Source of the DNA: Argopecten irradians
Lineage: Eukaryota; Mollusca; Bivalvia; Pectinida; Pectinidae
Direction of reading: 5' to 3'
Length of the DNA: 64,000 nucleotides
NCBI RefSeq assembly: GCF_041381155.1
Contig: NC_091135.1
Location: forward strand, 50,914,086 to 50,978,085
Under the pieces are notes generated by a model, which saw nothing but the letters and a program-made list of their open reading frames with translations, had not been told where the DNA came from and did no database searches. The translations under genes and the position numbers were made by a program. How positions within the stretch are numbered: position 1 is the stretch's first letter; each line of letters starts with the position of its first letter. This document shows positions 36,480-48,800 of the stretch, piece by piece.

Positions 36480-36777
36480 GAATCGGAATCACAATGGTGT
36501 TGCTTTCCCTGATAGTCACGTGGTACTATGGGACAGTGATTGCCTGGGTATTGTACTACCTCGGACATACCTTTACGTCTACTCTACCCTGGTCCACGTG
36601 CGACAATGAATGGAACACAGAACATTGTGTGGTGGTAAATATAAGGGGTCATGCCCCACACGACGTTATGACCTCAAATGACTCCTCATCAATTAACATT
36701 ACCCGACATACATATACAAATGGGTCATTTGCTTCAATGAAAGATGATATTGCTACAGCAGCGTCAGAGTTTTGGAG
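36480..36777 (+). CDS. SLC6 exon: TM3 and extracellular loop 2
   Basis: The acceptor TATCACTAG is at 36,479 and the donor AG|GTAAGT at 36,778. The frame runs in from upstream (phase 2), so the Met at 36,494 is internal, not the start. EL2 has the family Cys pair (STC then NEWNTEHC) and three N-glycosylation sequons (NDS, NIT, NGS), as expected for the outside loop of SLC6 carriers. Confidence 0.93.
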
Positions 36778-39700
36778 GTAAGTGTCAACAGCTCATGTTT
36801 CTATGGGGTGCGTTCGTGTGTGGTTAGAAAGAATTCAATACAATGCAATTAAAAAAGTGATGACCCCTTGTGGTTAAGGAACTTGAACCTTTTTTTAAAT
36901 AACATGAACGCTACATTATGGAAAATTGATGATTAACAACTGTTTGAGAAAATTACTGCTATGTTATTATATGTTTTGTAACCTAACGTAAACTAAAAAC
37001 ATATACAAAACGTTTAGTATTTAATTTGAGAATATTTATAAATATAAAGATATAAATAAAAAATAAAACTCAACGACCTTCCTCTAGTACTTTCGCCATT
37101 TCATGATGGCTCTTCGGGAATTACTAGAGGAAGGTCGTTGAGTTTATTTTTTATATATTCAACTCTACATGGACATGTACTGTTTTCTTGGTTTATATAT
37201 AAATAATACATATTTGGGTGTCTTTTTATGACTAGAGATTGTGTTCCGAATGTCTAGCTTATTCCCAATATCATCTCTCTTGAACGGTCAGATATCATTT
37301 TTTGGCATAGAGTTTGTGAGTAGTACATAAGGAGTTCACTAACACGACTTAGCTCATGAAAAGACATATACATATTTTAGTGAGGTAAATATTGTTATAC
37401 AGAAAGGGCGATAACTCGTTATGTCTTGCCAATACTGTTATATAAGCTTGATTATGTACTGTTTGCAGGGGCGGATTTAGGTTTTGAGGTTAGATGGGGG
37501 CGTGGGTCAAAGCAAATCAGGCGAGGGGTCTGGGGGCCGCCTAGCCCCCCAGACTAGGCCCCAGAAGCTCTCGAATAAATGGCGCCGCAAATTCCTGCAA
37601 TTCTGAGGATTTCATGAAAACATTTTCCCAGAAAAATAATCGAAGCCATTTTTTAAGGATGTTTTTTTTGTTTTCCGTGTCATATTTTTTATTTTGATGT
37701 TTTTGATTGAATTTTTTTTTACTGTCAGAATTGCAATTTCAAATTCTTAATAATTTTATGGACATTTAAAGCGCAAGAAGGGCGGGGGTCTGGGGGCCGC
37801 TCTAGGCCCCAGAAGCCCTCGAATACAATAGCGCACATAATCCTGCATTATGCCGGGATTTCTTGAACACATTTTTCCATGAAAATAATTGAATGCCAAT
37901 TTAAGGATGTTTATTTATGGTTTTCGTGTCATTTTTTTTATTTGAAGTTTTTGATTTGAATTTATTTTTACTTAAAGAATTGCAATATATCAAAATACTT
38001 ATATTTATATGGACATTTAAAGCGAAGAAGAAGGCGGGGGTCTGGGGGCCGCCTAGGCCCCCCAGAAGCCCTTCGGAGCGGGGGTCTGGGGCCGCCTTAG
38101 CCCCCAGAAGCCCTCGAATAAATGTACACTTTTCCAAAAAATAATTGAAGCCATGTAATAAATGTTCGTTTATTATTTTTGGACGTCTAATGTCATATTT
38201 TGAATATAAAGTTATAGAATTGCACTGCCTAAAATCTGAATATCTATTAATAGAGGCACGAAGCAAAGAAATGGTTGGGGTATGGGGGGCCGCACTTCCC
38301 CGCCTAGAATAGAACGAACTAGTACTTACCCAGGACCTACTATGCAATTTAGGCAGGGTGTAGAATTGGTACCTATTGTATTGTAGTGGGTGAAATGCAT
38401 CCGATAACCGAAAAATCACTCGGGCACAGGTTTTTCTTACTTTTCTGAAGGTTTTTAAAGAAATAAGGGAAACAATTGTAGCTCTAAAAGAAGACACCAA
38501 TTTTCAGTATTATATTACTCGTCTTTTTTTTTTAGCATACAAATTTTGCCTAGATAGGGTCCGAATGTTGTTAGGTTTCTTTTACGGATAATGAATACGT
38601 GTATGTGTACTTTTTTAAACCGATATAAGACTTTTAACTTTTATACCTTTATACTGTAAGCATTAGATAATTTATTTTTCCCTATACTTTCTCCAATACT
38701 TCAATAATTCGTGTATTGGACAATGAAAGAAAAGAAGGTTAGTGGTCTTGTCTTTATGGCCATTAAGGTGCCAGGAGCCATTGCTATCATCCTGTTTTCT
38801 AATAGGGAGCCTTTTGTCATGTGCATTAATTTTTTAACATCGTTTGCCTATCTTATAACATTATCGTTAAGATATGTTTTTATTGAAACAAAAAAGGAAG
38901 GCATCTGGCCATGGGGTGCACCCAGACCCTAGAAGCTCTCATTTTCTGTCGCATTCCACTTTTTTCTTTACACACATTTTCTTAGGACAAATAAAAGGCT
39001 TCTAGAAGCATTCGGCGTCAGTAGTGATCTTGTAACTGGCGTTTTGAAAGTACGCACACATTTGTGAATTGATAGTCGGATTTAATACAGGACTTTAATG
39101 CTGATTCAAAAATGTGTATTATATCATTTACAACCTGGAAAACGAAGGGGATGATATATAGTCAACCAGCGAATACTCATGGCCAGCTACAATTCTTTCC
39201 ACCCACCCCCTGCCCCTTTTCTTTTATTGCTAAGGATATCGAGATATAACCTGTCAATATTGAATATTAATGACAATAAATTATCTAATATATTGGGAAT
39301 TTATCGGGTTTTTTTTGGAAAAAGTAAATACTTGAAGGGATTTACATTGTACCTTTTAAGCGATGGAGATAAAACCTTAACTTACACGAAAAAAAATTAT
39401 AATTATTCCATTGCGCCTGGATACAAGTATGTTCATGCATGTATGTACCACAAAGTCGAATACATTTAGATTTTAAAATGATAACATCAAACGGTAAAGG
39501 TAGGAAATGGAGCTTTCTGTCTAATTCTCACTCTTTATCTAATTCCTTAATTTTTTCCTTTTTCCCTCTTTTTTTTTCTTTCTTCCTTCTTTTCCTTCCT
39601 TCCCCTCTTTCTTTTCCCCTTCTTTTTCCTTTTTTTTTTTTTCTCTCTCCTATTTTAGGGGGGGCGTACGCCGGGTCCGCCCCCCCTTGGATCCGCGCCT

Positions 39701-42700
39701 GGTTTGTACTTCGCAAACACTTTCTTTAAAAAGAAATTGGCGTATTAATGAGCGATTCAGTAAAATATGTTGCATATTTATAAATCGAATTGTATTGTAC
39801 TTAATTAAGGAACTCACTAACACGACTGAGCTTATGAAAGGCTGAATACATATTTAGGAGAAGTTACATTATAGATCAAGGGCAATAACTCGTTATGGCT
39901 TAAACAATAATGTTATGTAAGATCGATTGTGTTTGCTATCATACTTCACAACACATTTTTAATAGGAGTAAGAAATTTATTTATTATTTATTAATCACAC
40001 TGTACTAATTAATTGTGTATTTTATATCACACATTATCACTAGGTACAAAGTACTGAATATGTCATCTGGAATCGATGACTGGGGGTCGTTACAGTGGCC
40101 ACTTGTTCTGGTGCTGTTACTGAGTACAGCAATGTGTTTTCTGTGTATTGTAAAAGGCGTCCGGTCAGTCGGAAAGGTATTGATTTTTTTTCTGTAACAG
40201 ATGCAGAGTATGCAAATATGGATTGAATTGGTAAAACATTGTATATTTATAAACTTATATAATGCAGTATTGGGATATAAACAGTATATTGAATAATGTT
40301 AAAAAATATCCTGTAAAGCCTATTCTTTATATTTTTTGTGGTAATGATGAACATTGAAAAAGTTGCCAACAATCTTATATGATCGACCATAATATTTTGT
40401 TTGTTTGTCTGATTAATTAACGTCCTATTAACAGCCAAGGTCATGTAAGGACGGCCTCCCATGTATGCGGAGTGTAGCGTGTATGAAGTACGAGGTGCGT
40501 GTTTTGGGAAACTGCAGTATATTCGTATTGTGTATTGTGGAATTGTTGCTCTTTTTATAGTCCTATATCACTGAACAATGCCGCCGAAGACACCAAGCAA
40601 CACATCCCACCCGGTCACATTATATTGACAACGTCCTACTCCTAGTACATGTATGCTGAGCGCTATAAGCAGGAGCAGAAACAACCACTTTCAGGGGACA
40701 GAACCTAGAGCCTACCAAACAGGGGCGAGCGCTCCGCAAATCTAAACGCTTACTGCATTAAGTGATATGTTATATTTTCCTCCAGGTGGTGTGGGTGACC
40801 GCTCTGCTGCCGTACCTCCTCCTCACCGTTATCCTGGTCCGTAGTATCACCCTAGACGGTGCTGTGGATGGCATCATCTATTACGTTAAACCAGACTTCA
40901 ACAGACTCCTGAATTTTCAAGTAAATTTAGCTCGAACAGTATAAATGCCTTGCGTATTTTTATTTGTTTTACTGTTTTTTTGTTTTGTTTAATGTATCAT
41001 AAATCTCTCAATTTTACACTTAAAATGAGGTAGTGGTAGATATTTTGTATACTCTTCTGTGGTAAAACAAATGGACTGAAGAAGGCCCTATAGTGTCTGA
41101 ATATATATTCCATTGAAAATATTTTTGATTTTACTTTGAATTTATTTGGACCTTTTATTTCGGATTATTAATATACTAGCTTTATACCGTTTTTACCTAA
41201 TTATGGTAAAAAATGTTGGTTATTTTCTTCAAAAATAAAATGTTGGTTTGAAAGAAAAGTTGGTCAACATCAGAATGTTTATTTTCAAGAACAAAGTTGA
41301 ATGCTATTATTCAAACCTAGCAGAAAGTTAAGAATTCATGCTGTATTGTCTTGTTATCGTCAGGTGTGGTGTGACGCCGCCTTGCAAGTGTTTTATTCCC
41401 TTGGACCAGCGTGGGGCGGGGTACTGACGATGGCAAGTTTTAGCAAATTTCACAATAAATGTTTCAGGTAAGAATATGTCATGTAAATATGTCCTTTTAC
41501 GAAATAGATGTATCCAGAAACGTGAATTATCATTTTAAAAGTACACTGTCGGATATATTGTTATTATTTCAAATAACATTGTTTTCAAACTTTATATCTG
41601 TGTGGAAATAACGTGTTTAAACGTATTGATTCCAAAACCGGAAGTCGCTAAGACACATAAATATGCCATTGGGTTTCCAATTTACCTGACATTTTTGTAC
41701 AACATCGTAGAAAAAATGTAAGTAAATTCTTAACTCACGGTAAAAGAGTACATGTAGAACGAATATACGTACCCGGCCTACTATACAGACGACAACATTT
41801 TCTGTCTTAAAGTCTTTCGAGCTACAATATTGCAGCAAGGTTACAGAAATGAAAGAAAATAAATTTACACATTTGCTAATGCATCATATAATTTAAATGA
41901 AGCATTGTCCACTTTTTCGAGAATAAACTATACAATGAATGATGTGCACTTCAGGTAGCATCATGCACAAAAAATAAGAACTAATTAGCGCAGACATATT
42001 TTAGATACGCTATTAAAGATACTTTTCCATTACAGTGACGCTGTTCTTTGTGTTTCGATGGATCTGCTTACAGCATTTTATTGTGGGTTTGTTGTTTTCT
42101 CAATTGTTGGATTTCTAGCGCATGAAACAGGGATGGCTATCGATGATGTTATAAAGACAGGTATTAATATATTTTAAATTGACTGTAAACGAACGTATAT
42201 TGGTGCAATGTTAAGTGCAAAATAGATTCTGATCAAATTAGTCTAGTTATTTATTCGCACATTCAAAATATGCTAGACGCATATAGAGCATAAATCAAAG
42301 CAACCCCATTTTAACGCACTGGTCTGACGAGAAAAAGAATGTTATTACCCTCTAAGATATGCACGTTTACAGTAAGTGGATAACCACTATGGTTATGCTA
42401 GTTTATGCATCAGCCCTAGTCAATGCTTGCAAACTTATCTAAATAAGTATCTATTGTGTCAGGCCCTGGTCTAGTTTTCCTGACCTACCCAGAAGCTCTC
42501 GTCAGACTTCCGGTTCCGCAGCTGTGGAGTGCACTCTTCTTCCTCACAGTTTGCTTTGTCGGTGTGGACAGCCAGGTAAGTGGTATGACATTTGATATCA
42601 TAAAGACTTTAATAAATGTTACCTAGAGCTTTCTTTCTTATTAATCTGAGAATGGTGTTATTGTGCCGATATACTCTATGAACTCCCAAAAGAAAGCTGT

Positions 42701-44888
42701 ATAGAAAGGGCAAGAATTCCACTATAACATGGAAACACAACACGAATATACCATAGGCTCCCAAACATACAGCCAGTAACACATTGCAATGCATTACAAT
42801 ATAGGAGGCCTTAGCTGTTCATAAGAAGTTACACTTAAAAATAAACCAAACCAAACGACATTCATCAGTCATATTAAAATTTTCCAAGTTATTGTAACGT
42901 ATATATATAAACTCAAAAATTGACTTGAATTTATTAGGTAAGTGAGTCAGTCCGAAATATAAATATATGTAGGTATGTCAGCATAGTAATTCCGTGGTCA
43001 AGTTATATTAGGCTGATTTAGACGTCAAGGTAATTATGATCCTTAAACTTGTTCTATCTAAGGTATATTTATGTAAAATCTGCATATCAAATGTTGATTT
43101 AGTCTGAAGAATACTTGCCTTTTTTAAATTGCTGGAATCATTTCGTTGCAGTTTGGAATGCTTGAGACGGTAGTGAGTGGAATAGCCGATATGTTTCCTA
43201 ATACGCTCGGTAAACGGAAAATCCTAATTGTTGGCTGTGCCTTCCTTGTTTACCTTCTCAGCAGTTTAGTTTTTGCCACGCACGTACGTCGATACGTTTA
43301 CCCGAGACACACGTTAAAATGCTCTGCCCTTATATTAATTGAACATATTATTTTTAGATTTCATATAAGGTTAACCCTTTGTTTTGTTTGTTTTAGGCTG
43401 GGGTGTACATCTTCATGTTTGTAGATTGGTATGCGTCAGCCTACTGCATATTTTTGACTTCACTCTTGGAAAGTGTGGTGATTGGATGGTGCTATGGTAA
43501 GCTTGTACATTCATATAGGACACTAAAGACATAATGGATTTGATAATGTGCTTTTCTTCCAGTCGACAGATACAAATTTTATCTTAGATATGTTTATTGG
43601 AAAATGTATTTTGAATTCTGCAGCGCAGCAGGCTATCTATGTCTGTGTAAGCCATTTCCACTTAATATCTAAATGGTTAGCCTAACGCTGTTCAACAGTT
43701 GGAACAATTGAACTTTGTTTTCAAAGGTGTTCATTATAGTTAATTTTTCTGTTACAGGAGCTGAACGATTTAGTCGAGATATCGAGATGATGACAGGAGT
43801 ACCCGTCAACCCAGTCATTCGTTGGTGCTGGTGTATATTAGTTCCGATTGCCATGTCAGTAAGTATGTGTAGTTTAACACTGACGTAAGCATGGCATATT
43901 TCAAAGATTTGGGGTATTTCGATTATTCTCTATATCAGTAGGAATAATTAATGTACATATTTGTTGTTATATTCAACACATTGAACGATGCAAAAATACA
44001 GTGTGAGTGAAGAATTACATTTGATCATATATGTTTTAAATCAAAACACTTTATATATATCTCAATATATGTATGTTTACAAATAACTGTAAAATCGATA
44101 GCTGTACAGGATCTTCGTTTAATCGTTTTAAGTAGATATTGAAATTCTGAGTATTATATAATGTCAATAATGTTTTTCGAATTTATAGGCTGCTTTAGTA
44201 ATGGCAGTCACCAATATGACCAACCCTGTTTATGAGGGATATGAGTACCCTGAGTACATAGGGGTCATCGGTAACCTGGTAGCGTTGATGCCTATTATAC
44301 CTCTTCCCGTTGTCATGGTGATGCAGATAATGAATGCACGAGGATCTTTGATTACGGTTCGTTAAAAAAGTTTACAGTTCCTTTATGTGTTATTAATATA
44401 TTTTTCGGGAGACGTTGACATTTGAACGTCTAATTACATTTAATACATTTTACCAAAATCTATATCTATTGTAAAGAATTGACTATTGTTTACCAACATA
44501 AGTATACTACTGAAATTAGAGCGTGTTATCATATTATCAATGTTATAACGCAAGATTTGTATCAAGATTATATGATTTTGTGATATCATTTAATCTTAGA
44601 TAGTAACATTAAACAATTGATCAGATGGCTTAGTTTAAAAAAAATATATTATTTTATGCTAGACCATGAAATTTGCTGATATATTGCTGTGCTATGCATA
44701 TTAATTTAATTTACTTTTAACATTAAATGTCATTCCCATTTTCATTTTAGAGAATAAAATATCTTCTATTACCAACCGCTGAGTGGCTACCCAACGACGA
44801 TGAAGCACGAAGAACATATCGAGTGTTCAAGTACAGCCCTGAGATTGAAAGAAACATTAAAATTGATATTTTAGGGAATAGTTCCTAG
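36480..44888 (+). CDS. SLC6-family Na+/Cl- -coupled neurotransmitter/amino-acid transporter (TM3 to C-terminus)
   Basis: Eleven exons join in frame with GT-AG borders: 36,480-36,777; 40,044-40,176; 40,786-40,920; 41,364-41,467; 42,036-42,160; 42,463-42,575; 43,152-43,283; 43,397-43,496; 43,758-43,858; 44,189-44,356; 44,751-44,888. They give 514 residues plus a partial first codon. SLC6 proteins use the sodium gradient to carry amino acids or transmitters across the plasma membrane. Recognisable parts in order are TM3 ([10 protein letters not shown]), EL2 with a Cys pair, TM4 (IDDWGSLQW), TM5, TM6 ([10 protein letters not shown]), TM7, EL4 ([13 protein letters not shown]), TM8 with VDSQ, TM9-12 and a short tail. 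The family is usually 600-650 residues. The N-terminal tail, TM1 and TM2 are missing from the window, so it is 5'-incomplete here. The subfamily looks glycine/neutral amino-acid-like but is unresolved. Confidence 0.95.
37051..37159. repeat. Hairpin with ~38-bp arms in SLC6 intron
   Basis: The left arm (…CTCAACGACCTTCCTCTAGTA, ending 37,089) pairs with 37,122-37,159. The loop itself contains GCCATTTCATGATGGC. It lies in the first visible SLC6 intron. Confidence 0.82.
37466..39701 (+). mobile_element. hAT-like non-autonomous element with internal repeats
   Basis: The left end CAGGGGCGGATTTAGG and the reverse complement of the right end (CAGGCGCGGATCCAAGG) are similar inverted termini of the CAGGGGCGGAT type. 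Directly outside both ends is GTTTG (37,461-37,465 and 39,702-39,706), a candidate 5-bp target duplication; hAT elements normally make 8 bp. Inside, a module with GGGGTCTGGGGGCCGCCTAG and AGAAGCCCTCGAATA repeats about every 255 bp (near 37,530, 37,785, 38,037 and a short one at 38,080), with decayed versions near 38,280 and 38,910. No transposase is encoded; the longest open frames here run through the repeats. Confidence 0.6.
39538..39657 (+). repeat. Polypyrimidine tract (~115 bp)
   Basis: Almost pure C/T on the plus strand from about 39,543 to 39,650, near the right end of the hAT-like element. It is a mirror-like simple sequence that could adopt triplex DNA. The minus-strand Lys/Arg/Glu-rich frame is a by-product. 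Confidence 0.8.
40397..40737 (+). repeat. Repeat R, copy 5 (tail-truncated)
   Basis: Same head (GATTAATTAACGTCCTATTA) and middle blocks as copy 1, ending around GGGGCGAGCGCTC. It lies in the intron between the TM4 and TM5 exons of the transporter. Confidence 0.85.
42036..42160 (+). CDS. SLC6 exon: TM7, with altered ion-site residues
   Basis: Encodes [19 protein letters not shown] and then [14 protein letters not shown]. Aligned without gaps to the GAT1-type TM7 pattern NxxTSxxAGFVIFS, the Asn of the Na1/Cl- site (GAT1 N327) is Asp (codon at 42,061). The Ser of the Cl- site (GAT1 S331) is Ala (codon at 42,073). The borders are clean: TTCCATTACAG before and ACAG|GTATTA after. Confidence 0.92.
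42698..42830 (-). repeat. Repeat R, copy 6 (reverse, strongly diverged)
   Basis: Shows AGAAAGGGCAAGAATTCCAC, ACACAACACGAATATACCAT and AGGAGGCCTTAGCTGTTCAT in the order of a reversed R. It lies in the intron between the two TM8 exons. Confidence 0.65.
44751..44888 (+). CDS. SLC6 terminal exon: cytoplasmic tail
   Basis: The acceptor TTTTCATTTTAG is at 44,750. Residues [20 protein letters not shown] continue the post-TM12 basic/amphipathic motif of SLC6 carriers. The stop TAG is at 44,886-44,888. The tail is short (about 45 residues). No PDZ-type C-terminal motif is obvious. Confidence 0.92.
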   Translation, partial: RIKYLLLPTAEWLPNDDEARRTYRVFKYSPEIERNIKIDILGNSS

Positions 44889-45045
44889 ACCTTATCAATT
44901 TATACTGTCATGTCACTATTTTTTATTTAATTGCATCGAAACAAAAGTAATTTTTGTATTATTACATGTGAGACAATCATAGCAGTAAAAAGGGATAAAG
45001 CCAATTATAGTTTCATAGATTCTTTTTCAATAGTTATACTGTCTA

Positions 45046-45051
45046 AATAAA
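45046..45051 (+). terminator. Polyadenylation signal of the SLC6 gene
   Basis: AATAAA lies about 160 nt after the transporter stop codon and is the first canonical signal downstream, giving a short 3' UTR. Confidence 0.65.
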
Positions 45052-45559
45052 ATTAAAATGTATATATGCCTTGGTTAGTTTTAGCAAGATGTCATCTGAC
45101 CGCTCAGTTTGTTGAACCACTACTCTTGTAAGAAAAATGAGAAAATTTAGAAAGACTGACATGACTTTTTCATTGACAGTGATACTAACTTAAAACTACG
45201 ATGTGCATATTTTCCAGTATCTCCTGCTCGTTGAAGAGCTGCTCTTTAAAACCAAACACCTGATGATTTTTTCCAAACAACCTGTTTCGTCGTAGTCACG
45301 TATATCTAAAAGGTTCTAAACGTTTTAATGCTATCAGTTAGTGTTTCATTACTTCCAATACTATTATTAGTTTTGCCTTTCTGTTCCATTTCTCTCTATG
45401 GTATCTCAGAATGGCGTTGAGCAATGACAAAGAACCATTTAACGCACAAACCAATATCGTCCTTAAATATAGACTGAAATTGTATATTCACATGTTACTA
45501 TATATGTATCATACATGCTGTCATCATTGCATGATCGTACAGCCGAAACTATATTAGGA

Positions 45560-45830
45560 TCTTATCTTTCTCTTTTCTAACAGTAACCTTTTTCTTCCTA
45601 ATGTCTTCCTTGACGCAGCCGCATTTTGACCTCTGTTTGAACGTTCGCCCTGTAAGAAAGGCTCTGAATGATGTTTCCTTGTCGATACATACACACGTCT
45701 ATAACAGTGATAGGTTCTGTTCCTTCTCAGTGCTCAGTGTTGGACGACGGATGTACTTTTTTTTAGTTGATGTTACCGGGCGTGGTGTGCTGTTCGGTGT
45801 ATTTGACTGAATTTTCCGCAGTAACACATA
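45560..45830 (-). repeat. Repeat R, copy 7 (reverse, diverged)
   Basis: Keeps TTCCTAATGTCTTCCTTGAC, GAACGTTCGCCCTGTAAGAA and CTCAGTGCTCAGTGTTGG in the order of a reversed R, with several internal losses. It sits 0.5 kb after the transporter. Confidence 0.65.
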
Positions 45831-48800
45831 ATGCACATCATGATTCTGTCCTTAAATAACCTTAGCTTTAAATATCAAACTAAATAAAACCGAAGTAAAC
45901 CGACCCTTTAGGAGGTAGGGATGGAGGTCCAAAAGAGATCATTGTCGATTTTTGCCTTCAAAATGCTACACTCCCTAACGTTTACATATAATTAAACAGT
46001 AAATATCAATGTGTGAGGACAAACATGTTTTATATTAACAAAACTGACCTGGAACTGCTCTGTAAAGGTTTATTTCTGATTGGTTTTTTTTTAATTCATT
46101 CCCTTTTGATGCTAGCATGGATTCCAATTTTATTTTGGTTCATTAAGCTCAATGTCATTTTAACAGCTAAAATGATTTTAAGACGCCATCCCTTGTGTGG
46201 GATGCATTGCTTGTGTGGATTTCAGTATGTTTGGGAGGCTATGGTGTTATATATTGCTACATAATTCTGGATTTTCTAATCTCATGATTCATGTGAGCGT
46301 AGAAAAGGAAATGCCATAAGGAAACTGTTATTCCATAAGTTAGTTACAAGCTTCCCTGTCTTATTTCATATGCAAAAAAGTAATTTGCAAGACTTAGGTT
46401 TTGAACCCAAAATACATGTACCTGAATCATCATAGACATTTTTTTTATATTTATTACAGCTAACCGTCACATAATGAGCTTGTGCAATATAGGACCCATG
46501 ATTTTATTATAGTGAGTCTATATGGGTTGGAGACTGTATGTTGGTGTTATTCCAGCTTACAACTACTAGCCCTTTTGATAGTGTTACCGAAACATTCTAC
46601 CAACACATCATTACTCGAAAGAGATTTTTTGTTCGATTTTCTTTTTGTGTGTCTGGTTTTTTTTATCGACAACAACCATTTGAAAACTTTTTGTAAAATG
46701 TGTCAACAATGGGACAATACAGTAGTTGCATCCAAACGACTAACGATATTAAAGCGCTGTGTGAACGCCAACCCTATTTTTTCAATTATTACTGAAATGA
46801 TAATATCAGCGTTAAAGTAAAATATCTGATAGTGGTAAAAACATTATACGGTAATATTCTAAACCTGTTTATCCGTGAATGCCCTTTTCTTGTATAATTT
46901 TAAAATATTGGCGAAATAGTTATTAATTGTGCCAACATTTTTAATATTCAATATATGTCACGGGTAATGAATACAATGTATTAGCTTTTGCTACGACATG
47001 AGACTATTATATACCGTAGTTTCACATATCATGATATGGATTAATGATCAAAGGCGAAACGGTTATCTGTCACGTAAAACGATGATTATATGTTTATAGT
47101 TTATTGCTTAGGTATTGCTATACATAAATATACATGCATATAAGTTTATTGGATGATGATTAATAAAGTATGACGCTAAACCCTTAAAAAGTTATATATG
47201 AGGTCAAACCAAGCGCGGTATTGGCATTATCTCGTAAAGCACTTTTAACATTGTGTTTATCGTGTATCATTAGATCTATGAATATTTTATGTTACAGTTA
47301 AGCACATTGGAACCGTCAAAATATCACAATCAAACCATCAAATTAAGTTCTTTGTTATGTATGTAATCACGAAAAATGAAAAAAAGACATGGATCATTTG
47401 CTTCATTTTGATCCTTTTGATCAATTTATTTGCTGCAAATCGCGTTAATTGTCATGATGGAAAACATTGAAAGACAAACATATTCAGATAGCCGTTTTTG
47501 GTGTTTTATAACATATAACTGAATTATGGTAGAAAGAATCTATTTTTTCTTTAATAGAAAGAGCTTCATTTCTGAGACGTCTATATGTAGAGTATTACCG
47601 TAATAAAATCATTCACCTCCGTATAACGTAGTTATCGCGGCAGCTGCGGGAAGACGCCACATTGATACCGGTGGTGGCTGTGCAGAAAATTCCCTTGTGG
47701 TACCTCTAAGGGCCTCTTGGTTAAGTAGGGACAATTTTGGTCCATTTAGATCAGGTCAAAACATAGCATGTTTAGTTTTCTCATTGAACTGCGTGACAAT
47801 GCTGGATGTCGACGGATGCCTAATTTTATGCGAACCGTACACGGAAATGCCAGTTTTTCATAGACTGATTGGTCAATGGTTATCCAATGCATGATATGTG
47901 AATATGAGTGGGACGTACTTGTCGTCGCTCGAACATCCTACACAGGCTCTCAATATATATATATATATATGGGACAACCCTGATCTTGTGGCATTTATTG
48001 TACACGAGTTCTAATAAGAGCGTTCGTATAGATGGGATTTCCAGAAATATAAAACAGTCAAAAACTCAAACCAGCCAGTCTCAATGTCTATCATTTCATT
48101 CTGAATTATATTAGTAACAACAGTCAGAATTTTCACTACACTCCAGTGAAATCAATGGCAGAACACTCGCTAGTTGCATTCACATTCATTCTGTACAACT
48201 AATTTTAAACCGTAAGATCAATAGTGAATTTAGTATTTGGTAAACCAATGAACGTATTGCTAAATGGGAAGGTCACTTTGTTATGCTAGAATGAGTTTAC
48301 AGAATCATTTAGATGTAAATTATTAATAAAGAAAAAGGTTTTCAATTGCAGTGTTTATGTTAATCTGTGAATTCCAGGAATGATAGTTACTGTAAGTTTC
48401 TAATATCAGGAACATGGCGCCTGCGGCTGCATTATATGGTTATACATGCCATTAACAACATTAGGTTACATCACACTGCAAAAGGCTATTTTAACGGTAA
48501 CATTTGAACGCTAATTTCATAACCAGATTGACGTAATTTTAAAGGACTCAAATAGTTGTTTTAAGAATGAAAATATAATACAAATCCCATGTTTTAAGAA
48601 CTGATTTGCAGTATATTTGTAATAATGACGTCGAAATATGAAAAGCTACCATTAATGTGTATACAAGAGGTTCTGGATAGTCTACGACTGGGGCCCCACA
48701 TGTAAAACTGTCTGCTAGAATATTCCTATCCACATATCAAAGAATCTTACAATTTTAGATACAGGTATATGCATCTTTATAACAGGTTTTAGTGTCGCCT

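Noticed and set aside
37901..38500. 199-codon minus-strand open frame
   Set aside because: It runs through the internal modules of the hAT-like repeat, has low-complexity composition and shows no domain.
46013..46820. Hydrophobic open frames of 83 and 112 codons
   Set aside because: AT-rich sequence of T-rich codons gives false membrane-like peptides. No start context, motif or splice signals.
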